DNA from: Puniceicoccales bacterium
GTDB lineage: Bacteria > Verrucomicrobiota > Verrucomicrobiia > Opitutales > JAIRLM01
NCBI GenBank assembly: GCA_031268535.1
Contig: JAIRXB010000018.1
Coordinates: 1-47,991, forward strand
Direction of reading: 5' to 3'
Length of the DNA stretch: 47,991 nucleotides
This document shows positions 35,966 through 44,657 of the stretch, one piece after another (the first letter of the stretch is position 1; every line of letters begins with the position of its first letter). Both the position numbers and the translations under genes were made by a program. The notes beneath the pieces were generated by a model. The model saw only the letters and a program-made list of their open reading frames with translations, was not told the DNA's origin and searched no databases.

Positions 35966-37534
35966 ATGCTAAACTCTATGTTTATGGATGTCGGCGCGTC
36001 CCCTTCCCTTAGAAGAATTGGAAGGCTTCTGTCGCCTTTCTCTATTTGGGCACTGGAAACGGCGGAAGTCCAGGGTCCTGCGCAAACTCCGCTAGCGGCA
36101 TTGCTGAAAGAAGTAAGCGGCGCTATAGAAAACATGTGCGTAGAACATGCCAAATTACAGCCGCGGATAGCACAGGAGAGTGATGAAATCAAAAAATTGG
36201 CGCCACAAAAAGATGCTCCTGCTATAACTAAAAAGGCGAAAGAAATAGCCAGCTTGATCTCCGGATGTAAATCGCTTTTGGAAGCAGTAGCCGTGAAGAT
36301 TGCAAAGTCATGCTTTTTGGCTGATGGAACAATAGACAGTGCCGCCGTCAGCGCTATCGTTGGTCTATTGACTTCAGCCGCCAATTATTTGCGGCGGAAT
36401 CATTTGCCGATTTTGACCGTATTAGTGGAGCAAAACTTGGCAGTTCTGCGCGTGCTGCTTGACGATTATGGAACAAGCAGCGGGCTAGCTGCCGTACTTT
36501 TGGAAGCAGCCAGAGATACGCGAGTAGGTGAAAGCGGACTCGCAATTTTGAAGTTCATGAGAAAAAATGACGGCGCCGGCTCCGAATTCGGATTGCATGT
36601 TGCCATACTGGCATCGCTTTTGACTGTCCATCGACAAATGCATCTGCCAACTTGCGCTCTTGATTCACTTATTAGCGAAGTGACTATTATGCGGCCATGC
36701 GAGATGGCCGTAAACTATCTCAAGCTTTTACGGAGTCGCAATGGAGTCACAATTATTTTGCAAGCTGGCGGACGGCAATTTACTCTTGCGAGCCAGAACG
36801 TTGCAATGGAAGATGGAAAATTGACGCCGGTTGTAGCTGTTACGCCATCGGCGTATGCACCATTTTTCTCGTGCGGCAAGAGACTTCCTATTGGAATGAA
36901 AATCGATTGGATTTACCATGGAATTGGATATAGTCTTAAAGGCGGCAAGTCGACGATAAAGCTTCCAGTTCGCACCATAACGGACTTGTTTTTTGCGGAC
37001 TTCATGCAGTGTGTCTTCGAATTTGGGGTGACACCAAATGGTGTGGCCAACTTCGGCGCAAAGGTTGAAGAGATTTATTTCGGGAGGGCACGTAGGGCTA
37101 ATGCGGCAATTAAATGTGACAGTTACGTGTTCGTTGAAGATGCGCGAGTTCCTGCGTTTTCTTCCGGCAATGTTTCCAGGATGTGCTACGAAAAGTCCAC
37201 TAGATTCATTGGTAGCAGTAGTCCAAGGGGAGGAGTGCGTGCAATTTGCACCTCTAGTCCTGCACGGTCCCAGGAGACGGGTCCTGAGCATCATATGGAA
37301 CTTCTCTATGGCGACTTGCTGTCGCTCGAAGATATTAACGCAATGAATGACGGAGATGTTCGCATCATTGGCGATCGCAATTGGGGCTTGGGGTGCAATG
37401 TTAGCTGTTCGGCAATTAAATGCGTCATCGTTCTCGGCATGAGTGGGATACGTGCAAAAAATTACATTTTTGGCACACTTGACGATGGCGGATTCAAAGC
37501 TGACCCAATATATGAAATGGAGATTTTTGACTAG
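35966..37534 (+). CDS. Unknown 522-residue protein
   Basis: Not recognised. The N-terminal third (to about 190) is helical with heptad-like stretches (AALLKEVSGAIENMCVEHAKL, ITKKAKEIASLISGCKSLLEAV), the middle contains Leu/Ala-rich helices that could be a repeat solenoid, and the C-terminal half from about 270 is beta-rich with many Gly and aromatic residues. No signal peptide and no membrane helix. Starts at 35978 or 35984 are also possible. Together with 37619 and the genes to the right it belongs to a run of unrecognised proteins. Confidence 0.65.
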   Translation: MLNSMFMDVGASPSLRRIGRLLSPFSIWALETAEVQGPAQTPLAALLKEVSGAIENMCVEHAKLQPRIAQESDEIKKLAPQKDAPAITKKAKEIASLISGCKSLLEAVAVKIAKSCFLADGTIDSAAVSAIVGLLTSAANYLRRNHLPILTVLVEQNLAVLRVLLDDYGTSSGLAAVLLEAARDTRVGESGLAILKFMRKNDGAGSEFGLHVAILASLLTVHRQMHLPTCALDSLISEVTIMRPCEMAVNYLKLLRSRNGVTIILQAGGRQFTLASQNVAMEDGKLTPVVAVTPSAYAPFFSCGKRLPIGMKIDWIYHGIGYSLKGGKSTIKLPVRTITDLFFADFMQCVFEFGVTPNGVANFGAKVEEIYFGRARRANAAIKCDSYVFVEDARVPAFSSGNVSRMCYEKSTRFIGSSSPRGGVRAICTSSPARSQETGPEHHMELLYGDLLSLEDINAMNDGDVRIIGDRNWGLGCNVSCSAIKCVIVLGMSGIRAKNYIFGTLDDGGFKADPIYEMEIFD

Positions 37535-37618
37535 GCGCGCGAAGCGGTCGCTTAGTGCGTAAAGTTTGCCGATACAAATTTAAATTGACGGGCGGCACCA
37601 ATCGAACAAATTCCTGCA

Positions 37619-38158
37619 ATGGATTCATTTTTCGGCGGCCATGTGATGGGGCAATGTCTTTCGCCAGATGAGCGCCGTGCGCGCATAAAAGCTGAGGATG
37701 AGTTTGTGTCCTTCGCATTGCCGGCAATGGTGGAGTGGGCCCAAAAAGCTGGATCGGAAACGCAATATGGCGACGTGCGAGAACAATTAGAGTTGCACAA
37801 CCTCCCAAGTGGCTACGAACAATTTTTTTGTAGAAACATTCTTCTTCCAGCACTGCAAGAGGATGACAAAATAAGCGCCATGGAGATTGCGACGTTGGCC
37901 ATTCTTTACACAATTGGCTGTGGAGGAAAAGAGGAAATATTATTGGCTAGCAGCACAAGCATTGGTTCAGGCTCGTTGAGCATTAGAATGTCAGCCACGC
38001 TGCAGGGGCGCTTTGCTGAGCTAAAGTTTATGGTATTCAAGTATTTATTTCCGAAAGATGCAACCGTCAAATGCGTTGGCAGCGACGTATCGAAGGAATG
38101 CGCGTTGCATCCGAGCTCTGGTTCCGTTGATTCTGGCGATGGGAGCGATGATTTTTGA
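37619..38158 (+). CDS. Unknown 179-residue protein
   Basis: Not recognised. Mostly helical with a central segment DKISAMEIATLAILYTIGCGGKEEILL and an acidic Ser/Asp-rich tail (SSGSVDSGDGSDDF). No signal peptide. An acidic flexible tail is seen in some secretion chaperones and effectors, but no assignment is justified. It converges with the ABC binding protein gene. Confidence 0.55.
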   Translation: MDSFFGGHVMGQCLSPDERRARIKAEDEFVSFALPAMVEWAQKAGSETQYGDVREQLELHNLPSGYEQFFCRNILLPALQEDDKISAMEIATLAILYTIGCGGKEEILLASSTSIGSGSLSIRMSATLQGRFAELKFMVFKYLFPKDATVKCVGSDVSKECALHPSSGSVDSGDGSDDF

Positions 38159-38188
38159 CGCGCATTTGCGCGGAGAGTTTGGCTGACG

Positions 38189-39862
38189 TCATCGGCAGCG
38201 TTTGCTGCACGATTCGGCGACCAATTTTGCCTGTTTGTATTGCCGCTGGAAGCGTTCAACGATATTTCGCTGCGCTTCCAGCGCCGCCGACGGTTGCGAT
38301 TGGTGCAGTATGGCGGACAACGTTTCGTTGGCTTCGCCGTAGGTAAATCCGGAGAAATTTTCGAATATGGCCATAGCCATGTCGGCATTTTCCGTGCGCC
38401 CTTCGCGGCGCGCCTTCACTATTGCCCCCCAGGCGTCAACCAGCTCACGCTGGGGGACCATAAGGGCAAATTTCACTATCCATTTGAGCGCATTATACAG
38501 GCGTGCCGTATCGGCAGCATCTGCCGCAAGCGATGATGAAACGAGATCGTCAAATTGGTTCTCTCGATTACTTCGATAGGCGATATACTCATCGCCGTAG
38601 ATTGCCCTATGCACGGGCGGCCTATAGAGCTCGTTGCGGATTGGCCCTCCAGGCGTCCCAACTTTAAACGCTATGATTTTTTGCCCGCCTTCACCGAGAA
38701 TGTATTCCAGGAAAAGTTTTGCAACGTTCTCATTTGGCGCGCCGCGCAATATTGCGATTGGATCTGGACTTATGGTTGATCCGTTTGCCGGCATGGTGAA
38801 ATTTAGCCGTTCCCATCCGCAGCGACCGTTATCAAATGCGGCCTGTCCATTGCCCATAAAGTCTACGATTATGCCTACGGCACTATTTCCACTTGCCACG
38901 TCCTGCACCATTTTCGACGGAGCATCGGAAAAATAGCGCGTGTTACCGGCCATGCGCTGGAGCAGCCGCAATCCGCGCAGCCAGCCATCTTCCGCTGCCA
39001 TTTTTCTCATTTCTCCGTCAGCCGGACGGCCAAATTCTTGCTCTAATTCCTTCAGTCTGAAGAAAATTTGCTGCTGAATTATCACTTCATAGGCCTTCAG
39101 CAGAGCGCTGCTCTTAGTCGGATCCACCAATGATAGAATGCCAAACATTCGCGGATCTGCCAATTGCTCCCATTGAATTGCATCACCGTCGACAAGGCAT
39201 CGCTCCGCCATGGCAGCTCTGTTTCTCAGAATCCCGAAAGACGATAGACTTTGGCCAAACCAGCGCCCATGGCCATCCCAAAGCTCTTCGGAGCCGATGT
39301 AGTGCGGAATGCAACTTTCGCAAAATAGCTCCGGGTGCTCCCGAAGAAATCCGCTGTCCACAATTGTCCCCAAATCCGCCTGGATGATGAACTCAGATAC
39401 GCCGCCGCCAAAAAAAATGTCTATGGAGGATGAAATCGATGAATTATAGAACGCTTCGCACACATCCCGCTGGAGTTCGTCTGTCCATTTGTCTCTGTCG
39501 GCCGTACGCCTCACAAACGCCCGCTGCACATCGGCAGTCCACTGCCTTCCTAGTTCTGTCTCCCAATGCTGCCGAAATGCACTTGCATAGACGCTGTCGA
39601 GGTAGCGAACTATCTCCGACACTCCGCCTAGATAGCGCCAGTCAACGAAAACGCTGCGTCCAGTGCGCTCCTTGTACCATTTTTGAAATCCTTGGCCAAA
39701 TTCAAAGCGTAGATTTTCGTTGTGGCCCGTAAGCACTATGACGGTATCGTCCGCATTGGCACTTATGGCGCGCTTCCCGTTGCGCACAAGAAACGGCAGC
39801 GCAAAAATGCACAGCAGGGCGCCGATCAGCGTAAGTTTTTTCATTTTTTTCGCGTCCGCCAT
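38189..39862 (-). CDS. ABC transporter extracellular binding protein
   Basis: Begins with a signal or anchor (MADAKKMKKLTLIGALLCIFALPFLV), then a periplasmic binding protein fold of the iron/polyamine type (VIVLTGHNENLRFEFGQGFQKWYKERTG, SVFVDWRYLGG, SAVGIIVDFMGNGQAAF). At 557 residues it is much longer than typical Fe3+ binding proteins of about 340; the extra length includes an insert near 85-170 and a C-terminal helical region. Starts at 39880 (GTG) and at the internal Met of MKKLTL are alternatives. It follows the ATPase gene by a few bases on the same strand. Confidence 0.8.
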   Translation of the reverse strand: MADAKKMKKLTLIGALLCIFALPFLVRNGKRAISANADDTVIVLTGHNENLRFEFGQGFQKWYKERTGRSVFVDWRYLGGVSEIVRYLDSVYASAFRQHWETELGRQWTADVQRAFVRRTADRDKWTDELQRDVCEAFYNSSISSSIDIFFGGGVSEFIIQADLGTIVDSGFLREHPELFCESCIPHYIGSEELWDGHGRWFGQSLSSFGILRNRAAMAERCLVDGDAIQWEQLADPRMFGILSLVDPTKSSALLKAYEVIIQQQIFFRLKELEQEFGRPADGEMRKMAAEDGWLRGLRLLQRMAGNTRYFSDAPSKMVQDVASGNSAVGIIVDFMGNGQAAFDNGRCGWERLNFTMPANGSTISPDPIAILRGAPNENVAKLFLEYILGEGGQKIIAFKVGTPGGPIRNELYRPPVHRAIYGDEYIAYRSNRENQFDDLVSSSLAADAADTARLYNALKWIVKFALMVPQRELVDAWGAIVKARREGRTENADMAMAIFENFSGFTYGEANETLSAILHQSQPSAALEAQRNIVERFQRQYKQAKLVAESCSKRCR

Positions 39863-39883
39863 TACCAAAATGTCCAACACGCG

Positions 39884-40954
39884 CTAGTTTTTTAAAATAA
39901 CAACGTCTTCTGGCCGTACGTTTGCCAAAATTGTCTTTCTATCGCCGTGGCTGAGGTGCCTTGGGTTTAGTTCGGAAACCTTTAGTCGAATGCCGCTGCT
40001 GTAGAAATCGTAGTGCGCAACTTCTCCGAAATAGGTCATGGAAACTATGTTGCCGGGGAAACAGTTGCTGTCGACTGCCTCGCTGCGCAGGCGAATTACT
40101 TCCGGCCTAAGGGACAGATGCACGCAGTCACCTATTCCTGGCGGCATAGCCATGTCAACCGGAGTCCCAATCACTGGGCCAAGTACGGTGTCGGCCCTAA
40201 GAAACGCACCCTCCTTTGCGGACACCTTGCCCTCAAGAAAATTTGTTTCGCCAATGAAATGGGCCACAAAGCGATTTTTGGGGGATTTATACACCTCCAG
40301 CGGCGTCCCAACCTGTTCGACTCGCCCACGCGAAAATACGGCAATTCTATCGCCAATGGCCAAGGCCTCCTTTTGGTCATGAGTGACGTAAATGGTTGTG
40401 AGCTTGTGTTTAGTGCATATGTTGCGAATTTCCATGCGCATCTCATTGCGCAGCTGTGCGTCCAAATTTGACAGCGGCTCATCAAGCAGCAGACAGCGCG
40501 GTCGCACCGCTAGGGCACGCGCAAGGGCAACGCGCTGCTGCTGGCCACCGGAAAGTTCATTGGGCTTTCGATTGGCAAATTGCTCCATTCGAACGCCAGT
40601 TAGCGTCTCCATCAGGCGATCGGCCACGACAGATTTTGGCAATTTCTTTTGGTGCAATCCGAAAGCGATATTTTCAGCGACAGTCATATGCGGCCAAAGC
40701 GCATAGCTCTGAAAGACCATGCCGGCGTGGCGTCTGTGGGCCGGCAAGTTTGTTACTTCCCTGTCTCCAAAAAATAAATTGCCGCCGTCTGGAGCGTAAA
40801 AGCCAGCAAGAATGCGCAACAGTGTCGTTTTTCCGCAGCCACTGGGGCCAAGCAAAAAAAACAGCTCACCGGGCTCAACGGTGAGACTAATGCCGTCCAA
40901 AGCCACCACCGAACCGAACCGCTTGCTTACGCGGTCAATCCCAATGCCAATCAT
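39884..40954 (-). CDS. ABC transporter ATP-binding protein (Fbp/Pot type)
   Basis: 356 residues. Walker A GPSGCGKTT (36-44), Q-loop MVFQSYALWPHMTVAENI, signature LSGGQQQRVALARAL, Walker B CLLLDEPLSNLD and the switch VTHDQKEALAIGD are all intact. A TOBE-type domain follows from about 240. This form drives importers of Fe3+, polyamine, sugar or similar solutes. Its partner binding protein is next; no permease gene is nearby. Confidence 0.92.
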   Translation of the reverse strand: MIGIGIDRVSKRFGSVVALDGISLTVEPGELFFLLGPSGCGKTTLLRILAGFYAPDGGNLFFGDREVTNLPAHRRHAGMVFQSYALWPHMTVAENIAFGLHQKKLPKSVVADRLMETLTGVRMEQFANRKPNELSGGQQQRVALARALAVRPRCLLLDEPLSNLDAQLRNEMRMEIRNICTKHKLTTIYVTHDQKEALAIGDRIAVFSRGRVEQVGTPLEVYKSPKNRFVAHFIGETNFLEGKVSAKEGAFLRADTVLGPVIGTPVDMAMPPGIGDCVHLSLRPEVIRLRSEAVDSNCFPGNIVSMTYFGEVAHYDFYSSGIRLKVSELNPRHLSHGDRKTILANVRPEDVVILKN

Positions 40955-41044
40955 GCGGTGGCGCGTTTCTGAAGCGGAGACTACACTCTGTCAAGGGAGG
41001 AAAGCGCAGAATTTACGCAGAATTCATCAAAGCGTTCGCTGCGT

Positions 41045-43819
41045 TCAGCTAGTGCCACAAATGTTTGGCGACTTAGGCTTCGGCGCCATTGCCTTTCTTC
41101 TTCTCCGCACCGGCTGCTCGACCGTAAAGCCGATGGATGAGAGTCTGTCTGTCGCTTGCAAAGGGCTAGGGGCAGCGGCCGGCTCCGTCTGCCGTTCCGC
41201 CACACTTCCGTCGTCCGCTGCAACCGATAGGCGAAGGTATGTCGACTTGCGCCCGCTTGGAAAGTTGGCCATCCCTAGGGCGAGGTTCCATAGGTTAATT
41301 TCTTCCGCGCCAATGTGTTCGGAAAAAAGCTCTTCGCCATTGCCGCCAGTGCCGAGCCTAAGGGCCGTCATTATGATCGCCTCGCGCAGCGTATGGGCGC
41401 TCGGGAATGACTTCCTGAAGTCGTCGTAGACGCCGTTCATGACGTTCACCAATTCTTTCCGGGGCAGCATGCGTAACATTTTTAACGCAAACAATCTGGC
41501 ATGTTGCGGCACCTCAGCGAAGAAAGAAATGCCGGCGTCGTTGCCATTCAATCCTTCAACAAGCAGTTTTAGCGCCTCCACGCTATTGTCGACGTCGCAA
41601 CCGGGCATTTTGCCGCCACAGAGCGCACTGCAAAGGCTTTTTGGGCCACACATAGCCAGCATGGCGCCGGCCATAATGAACGGCGTCATTTCTTCTTTTT
41701 CTTCTTCGGAACAGCTGTCGGGAGCGGACTCAACAAATGACCGCATCCCATAAAATATGCTTCCAAGCCGAAGCCATCCGCCCCAGATGAGGCCCGGCAA
41801 CGCGCGCATCATGTCGTCGGATCCATCCTCCATGCTCAGCCGCAACCCAGTGGAAAAAAGAGCGGGAGCAACGCACTTGGCGAAGTCGACTTCATCATCT
41901 GGTTGGCATTTCGCCGCAAACGACACACGCGCACCGCTTCCATCGTAGGCGTCCAGTAGGAAATTCCACAATTCCTCGCCTTCAAAGTCTGCGCGTAAAA
42001 AAGTTAGCGCTATAGCTCCGTATTCAAGAAAACTGCGCTTCGCGGCAGGCGGGAATGCCTGGAAAATTTTTACGGCAAAGCGTCGTACTTCTTCCGATGG
42101 AGCCGTCAGCGCACACGGGAAAAACAATTTGCCGCCAATTGGTTCCACAAGTTTCATGCGCGTGCTTTTGGAAAATGTCCGCATAAAGCGCAATGCATCA
42201 CTGGAAATTGCATGGTCGGCGCTGCTTAGCAACCGCATGCAAAAATCTTCAGCCACTTTTTCGAAAAATTGCTTACGCCACTCCTTGCCGGCGGCGCAAA
42301 AGGCCGTCATTGCCTCGCTTCGGAGCCTGCCGTTGTCGGAAGAAATGATATGTTTAGCAAAATATTCTGAGCTGTCGGCAGCGTCAACAAGTAGTTGGCG
42401 AAGGGCGTCCGCCGGCAAAGAGAAAAGAAGGTCTGAAGTCGGCCGTGCCCCGTGCTTGCTATCCAGCAATCCGCCAAGTTTTCCAATGCACAGCGTGAAA
42501 AGTTGCATATTTTGGTCGCAGGAAATGCTTCCAATCAACGCCCCAATGGCATTGCAGAAGCGCTCATCTTCCATCAGTTCAAGCGGTTTGCCGCCACCTA
42601 AGGCAAAAAATTGCACCTTCTGCTCCTCCGAAAGAGTCCCAATTGCATCGAAGCAGCGCAATGAAAACTCATCCCATTCGATCACGGCTTTGAAGAGATC
42701 AAAAAAATTAGCGTTTCCGGCAAACAGCGAAGACATGGCGTCCGGCGGAATGGTTGATACGCAGGTCGCCACACAATGCAGCAGGCCGTAGTTGCAATTT
42801 TTCTCGCTCACGGCAGAACGTAGAAACTTAACGCTCTCCACATTGCTCAAAAATTGAATTTTCTCTTCGATCGACAAATCGTTTATGAGCTCCGCAAAGA
42901 AAGCATTGATTTTATCTTCGCCTATTCCAGCACCAGTCTCGCTGTTAAATTTTATAACTTGCGCCGTCAGACATGTGTGCATCTCGTCGAACCAACACAG
43001 CGCAAATAGGCTGCGACCACTCAGGCTAAGATTTCTAATCCATCCGATTACGAAATCAGCTCCGTCGTAGGCGTAGGCCAGATTTTTCCAGCAGAAGCGA
43101 ACCTCCTCTTCACTTGGAGCTATTGGTTTGATGAACTTCCCAATTGCGGCGCATAGTCCAGTAGCAAGGTGGCTAAAAGTCCCTTGCGCCAGCGCTTTCA
43201 GAAATTTACCTTTGCTCTTTAAAAGAAATTCTTCGCGCTGCTGTTGCTGCGCCGTCTCCAAAAGAAGCATCATGGTGTCGACAACTTCATGGTAGTCACA
43301 GCCAGCTGCCGACACTGCCAACTCCGGATGGTGCACGAAAAATATCTCACGCAGCCATTCCGGAATGGCGCGAAATGCCACAATGCCACACTCTCTCAAC
43401 TTCCCCAAATAGTCATCGCAATTGACATCAAGGCCAATCAATGAGGCCGACTGCGATGAAAGGCTAAGGATTAAGTCTAGGGCTGCGGCTCGCACATCGC
43501 CGTTGCGCGAGCAAAGCAATCCATCCACAAAATCGCCGCAGTGGTTCTCCAGAAGCCTCCTAATTACTGCGCAGTAGGGAAGCCCAAGACGAGGCAATAT
43601 GGCTCGCGCATCTTTGTCGCTTTGCACGAACCTAATAAATAAGTCGCCGTAGTGGTCAATGATCTCGGCAAACGACATTTTCCCTAGCCGTTCGCGCGCT
43701 TTTGCATCTGACTCACGCTTAGCAACAGCCGAAACAAATCGCTCCCTAGTTTGCGTAGCCACCTCACCACTAAATGGATTATGAAAAACCCGTAAGCCAA
43801 ATCCTCTTAGCCTGTCCAT
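41045..43819 (-). CDS. Large unknown helical-repeat protein with basic tail
   Basis: 924 residues, almost entirely alpha-helical with repeated Leu/Ala-rich helix pairs of roughly 35-45 residues (for example NGDVRAAALDLILSLSSQ, EEVRRFAVKIFQAF, ADALRQLLVDAA), suggesting a HEAT/ARM-like solenoid. No signal peptide or membrane segment, apart from one Ala/Met-rich stretch near 730. The C-terminal 100 residues are low-complexity and end with a strongly basic patch PVRRRRKAMAPKPKS that resembles a nuclear localisation signal. Function unknown; a scaffold or host-directed protein is possible. The frame is very long and clearly coding. Confidence 0.75.
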   Translation of the reverse strand: MDRLRGFGLRVFHNPFSGEVATQTRERFVSAVAKRESDAKARERLGKMSFAEIIDHYGDLFIRFVQSDKDARAILPRLGLPYCAVIRRLLENHCGDFVDGLLCSRNGDVRAAALDLILSLSSQSASLIGLDVNCDDYLGKLRECGIVAFRAIPEWLREIFFVHHPELAVSAAGCDYHEVVDTMMLLLETAQQQQREEFLLKSKGKFLKALAQGTFSHLATGLCAAIGKFIKPIAPSEEEVRFCWKNLAYAYDGADFVIGWIRNLSLSGRSLFALCWFDEMHTCLTAQVIKFNSETGAGIGEDKINAFFAELINDLSIEEKIQFLSNVESVKFLRSAVSEKNCNYGLLHCVATCVSTIPPDAMSSLFAGNANFFDLFKAVIEWDEFSLRCFDAIGTLSEEQKVQFFALGGGKPLELMEDERFCNAIGALIGSISCDQNMQLFTLCIGKLGGLLDSKHGARPTSDLLFSLPADALRQLLVDAADSSEYFAKHIISSDNGRLRSEAMTAFCAAGKEWRKQFFEKVAEDFCMRLLSSADHAISSDALRFMRTFSKSTRMKLVEPIGGKLFFPCALTAPSEEVRRFAVKIFQAFPPAAKRSFLEYGAIALTFLRADFEGEELWNFLLDAYDGSGARVSFAAKCQPDDEVDFAKCVAPALFSTGLRLSMEDGSDDMMRALPGLIWGGWLRLGSIFYGMRSFVESAPDSCSEEEKEEMTPFIMAGAMLAMCGPKSLCSALCGGKMPGCDVDNSVEALKLLVEGLNGNDAGISFFAEVPQHARLFALKMLRMLPRKELVNVMNGVYDDFRKSFPSAHTLREAIIMTALRLGTGGNGEELFSEHIGAEEINLWNLALGMANFPSGRKSTYLRLSVAADDGSVAERQTEPAAAPSPLQATDRLSSIGFTVEQPVRRRRKAMAPKPKSPNICGTS

Positions 43820-43995
43820 GCCATATGCATAGTATCAATTTCGCAGCAATGCCATAGGTAATGGGCGCTTTTGCGGCAAATTTACAATTTGGCCGACCAG
43901 CAATTTCTCCGTCACGTTTCGGTTGTTTTTATTTTATGATGGCGCAATCACGGCGATCGCCGGTTTAAATAAAGAATTTACAAACGTTCGTTTCC

Positions 43996-44565
43996 ATGTA
44001 TTCCTTGATTGCGATGGTTGATGGCGATAGCGCTTCGAAAATACGGCTGAATCCTTCCGTGGGGACGGAAGATGTCGCGCAAAACACGCAGCCCACAATT
44101 ACTATTGCGAAAGTCGCCACTTGCACGCTCCAGATACTTCTATTTGCATTGTCTTTTGCCTTTTTCTTGATCGCTTTGTTTCTTAACGTATTTCCACCCT
44201 TCGGAATGGCGATTCCGATTACGGCGGTCATCGTATTCGGCGCTCTGCTTGCTGGCGAATGCATTGTTGGGCCCTATTGCATTTACAGATCCATTTTCCC
44301 TGTAACCGATACTCGAATCAGCGGAAATCCTTCCGCAAATCCCGGCGAAAAAACGACGACCGTAATCTGCGCAAGCCACACCCGTACACAACCAATAATC
44401 GCAAACCCCAGCAAAGCTAAAAGCGCAAGATTTAAGACTGGCGCTACCATGGCATTTTTTTGTGGCGCATTGTGCCTCATGGCCGCCATAGTTTACCCAC
44501 TGCACTTCATCATTTCGCTAATCCCACGATTGTGGGAGCGCAGGGAAAAGCCGGCGCAGTTATAG
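43996..44565 (+). CDS. Inc-like membrane protein with hydrophobic hairpins
   Basis: 189 residues. A polar N-terminus of about 38 residues is followed by a bilobed hydrophobic region (about 40-95: CTLQILLFALSFAFFLIALFL, short turn, AIPITAVIVFGALLAGECIVG), a polar stretch with many Ser, Thr and Arg, and a second hydrophobic region (about 150-177). This layout resembles chlamydial inclusion-membrane proteins and other host-membrane-inserted proteins, but layout alone is weak evidence. A start at 44014 (MVDGDS...) is possible and would match the MVD start of the 23161 gene. Confidence 0.6.
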   Translation: MYSLIAMVDGDSASKIRLNPSVGTEDVAQNTQPTITIAKVATCTLQILLFALSFAFFLIALFLNVFPPFGMAIPITAVIVFGALLAGECIVGPYCIYRSIFPVTDTRISGNPSANPGEKTTTVICASHTRTQPIIANPSKAKSARFKTGATMAFFCGALCLMAAIVYPLHFIISLIPRLWERREKPAQL

Positions 44566-44657
44566 GGGAAATTTTCATCCGGTTGCGGCGCAGCAGAGTT
44601 TGAGCAAGGGCAAACGGAAATCGAAACCCGCATGGCCGCGCCAGCTTAGGCTAACGC

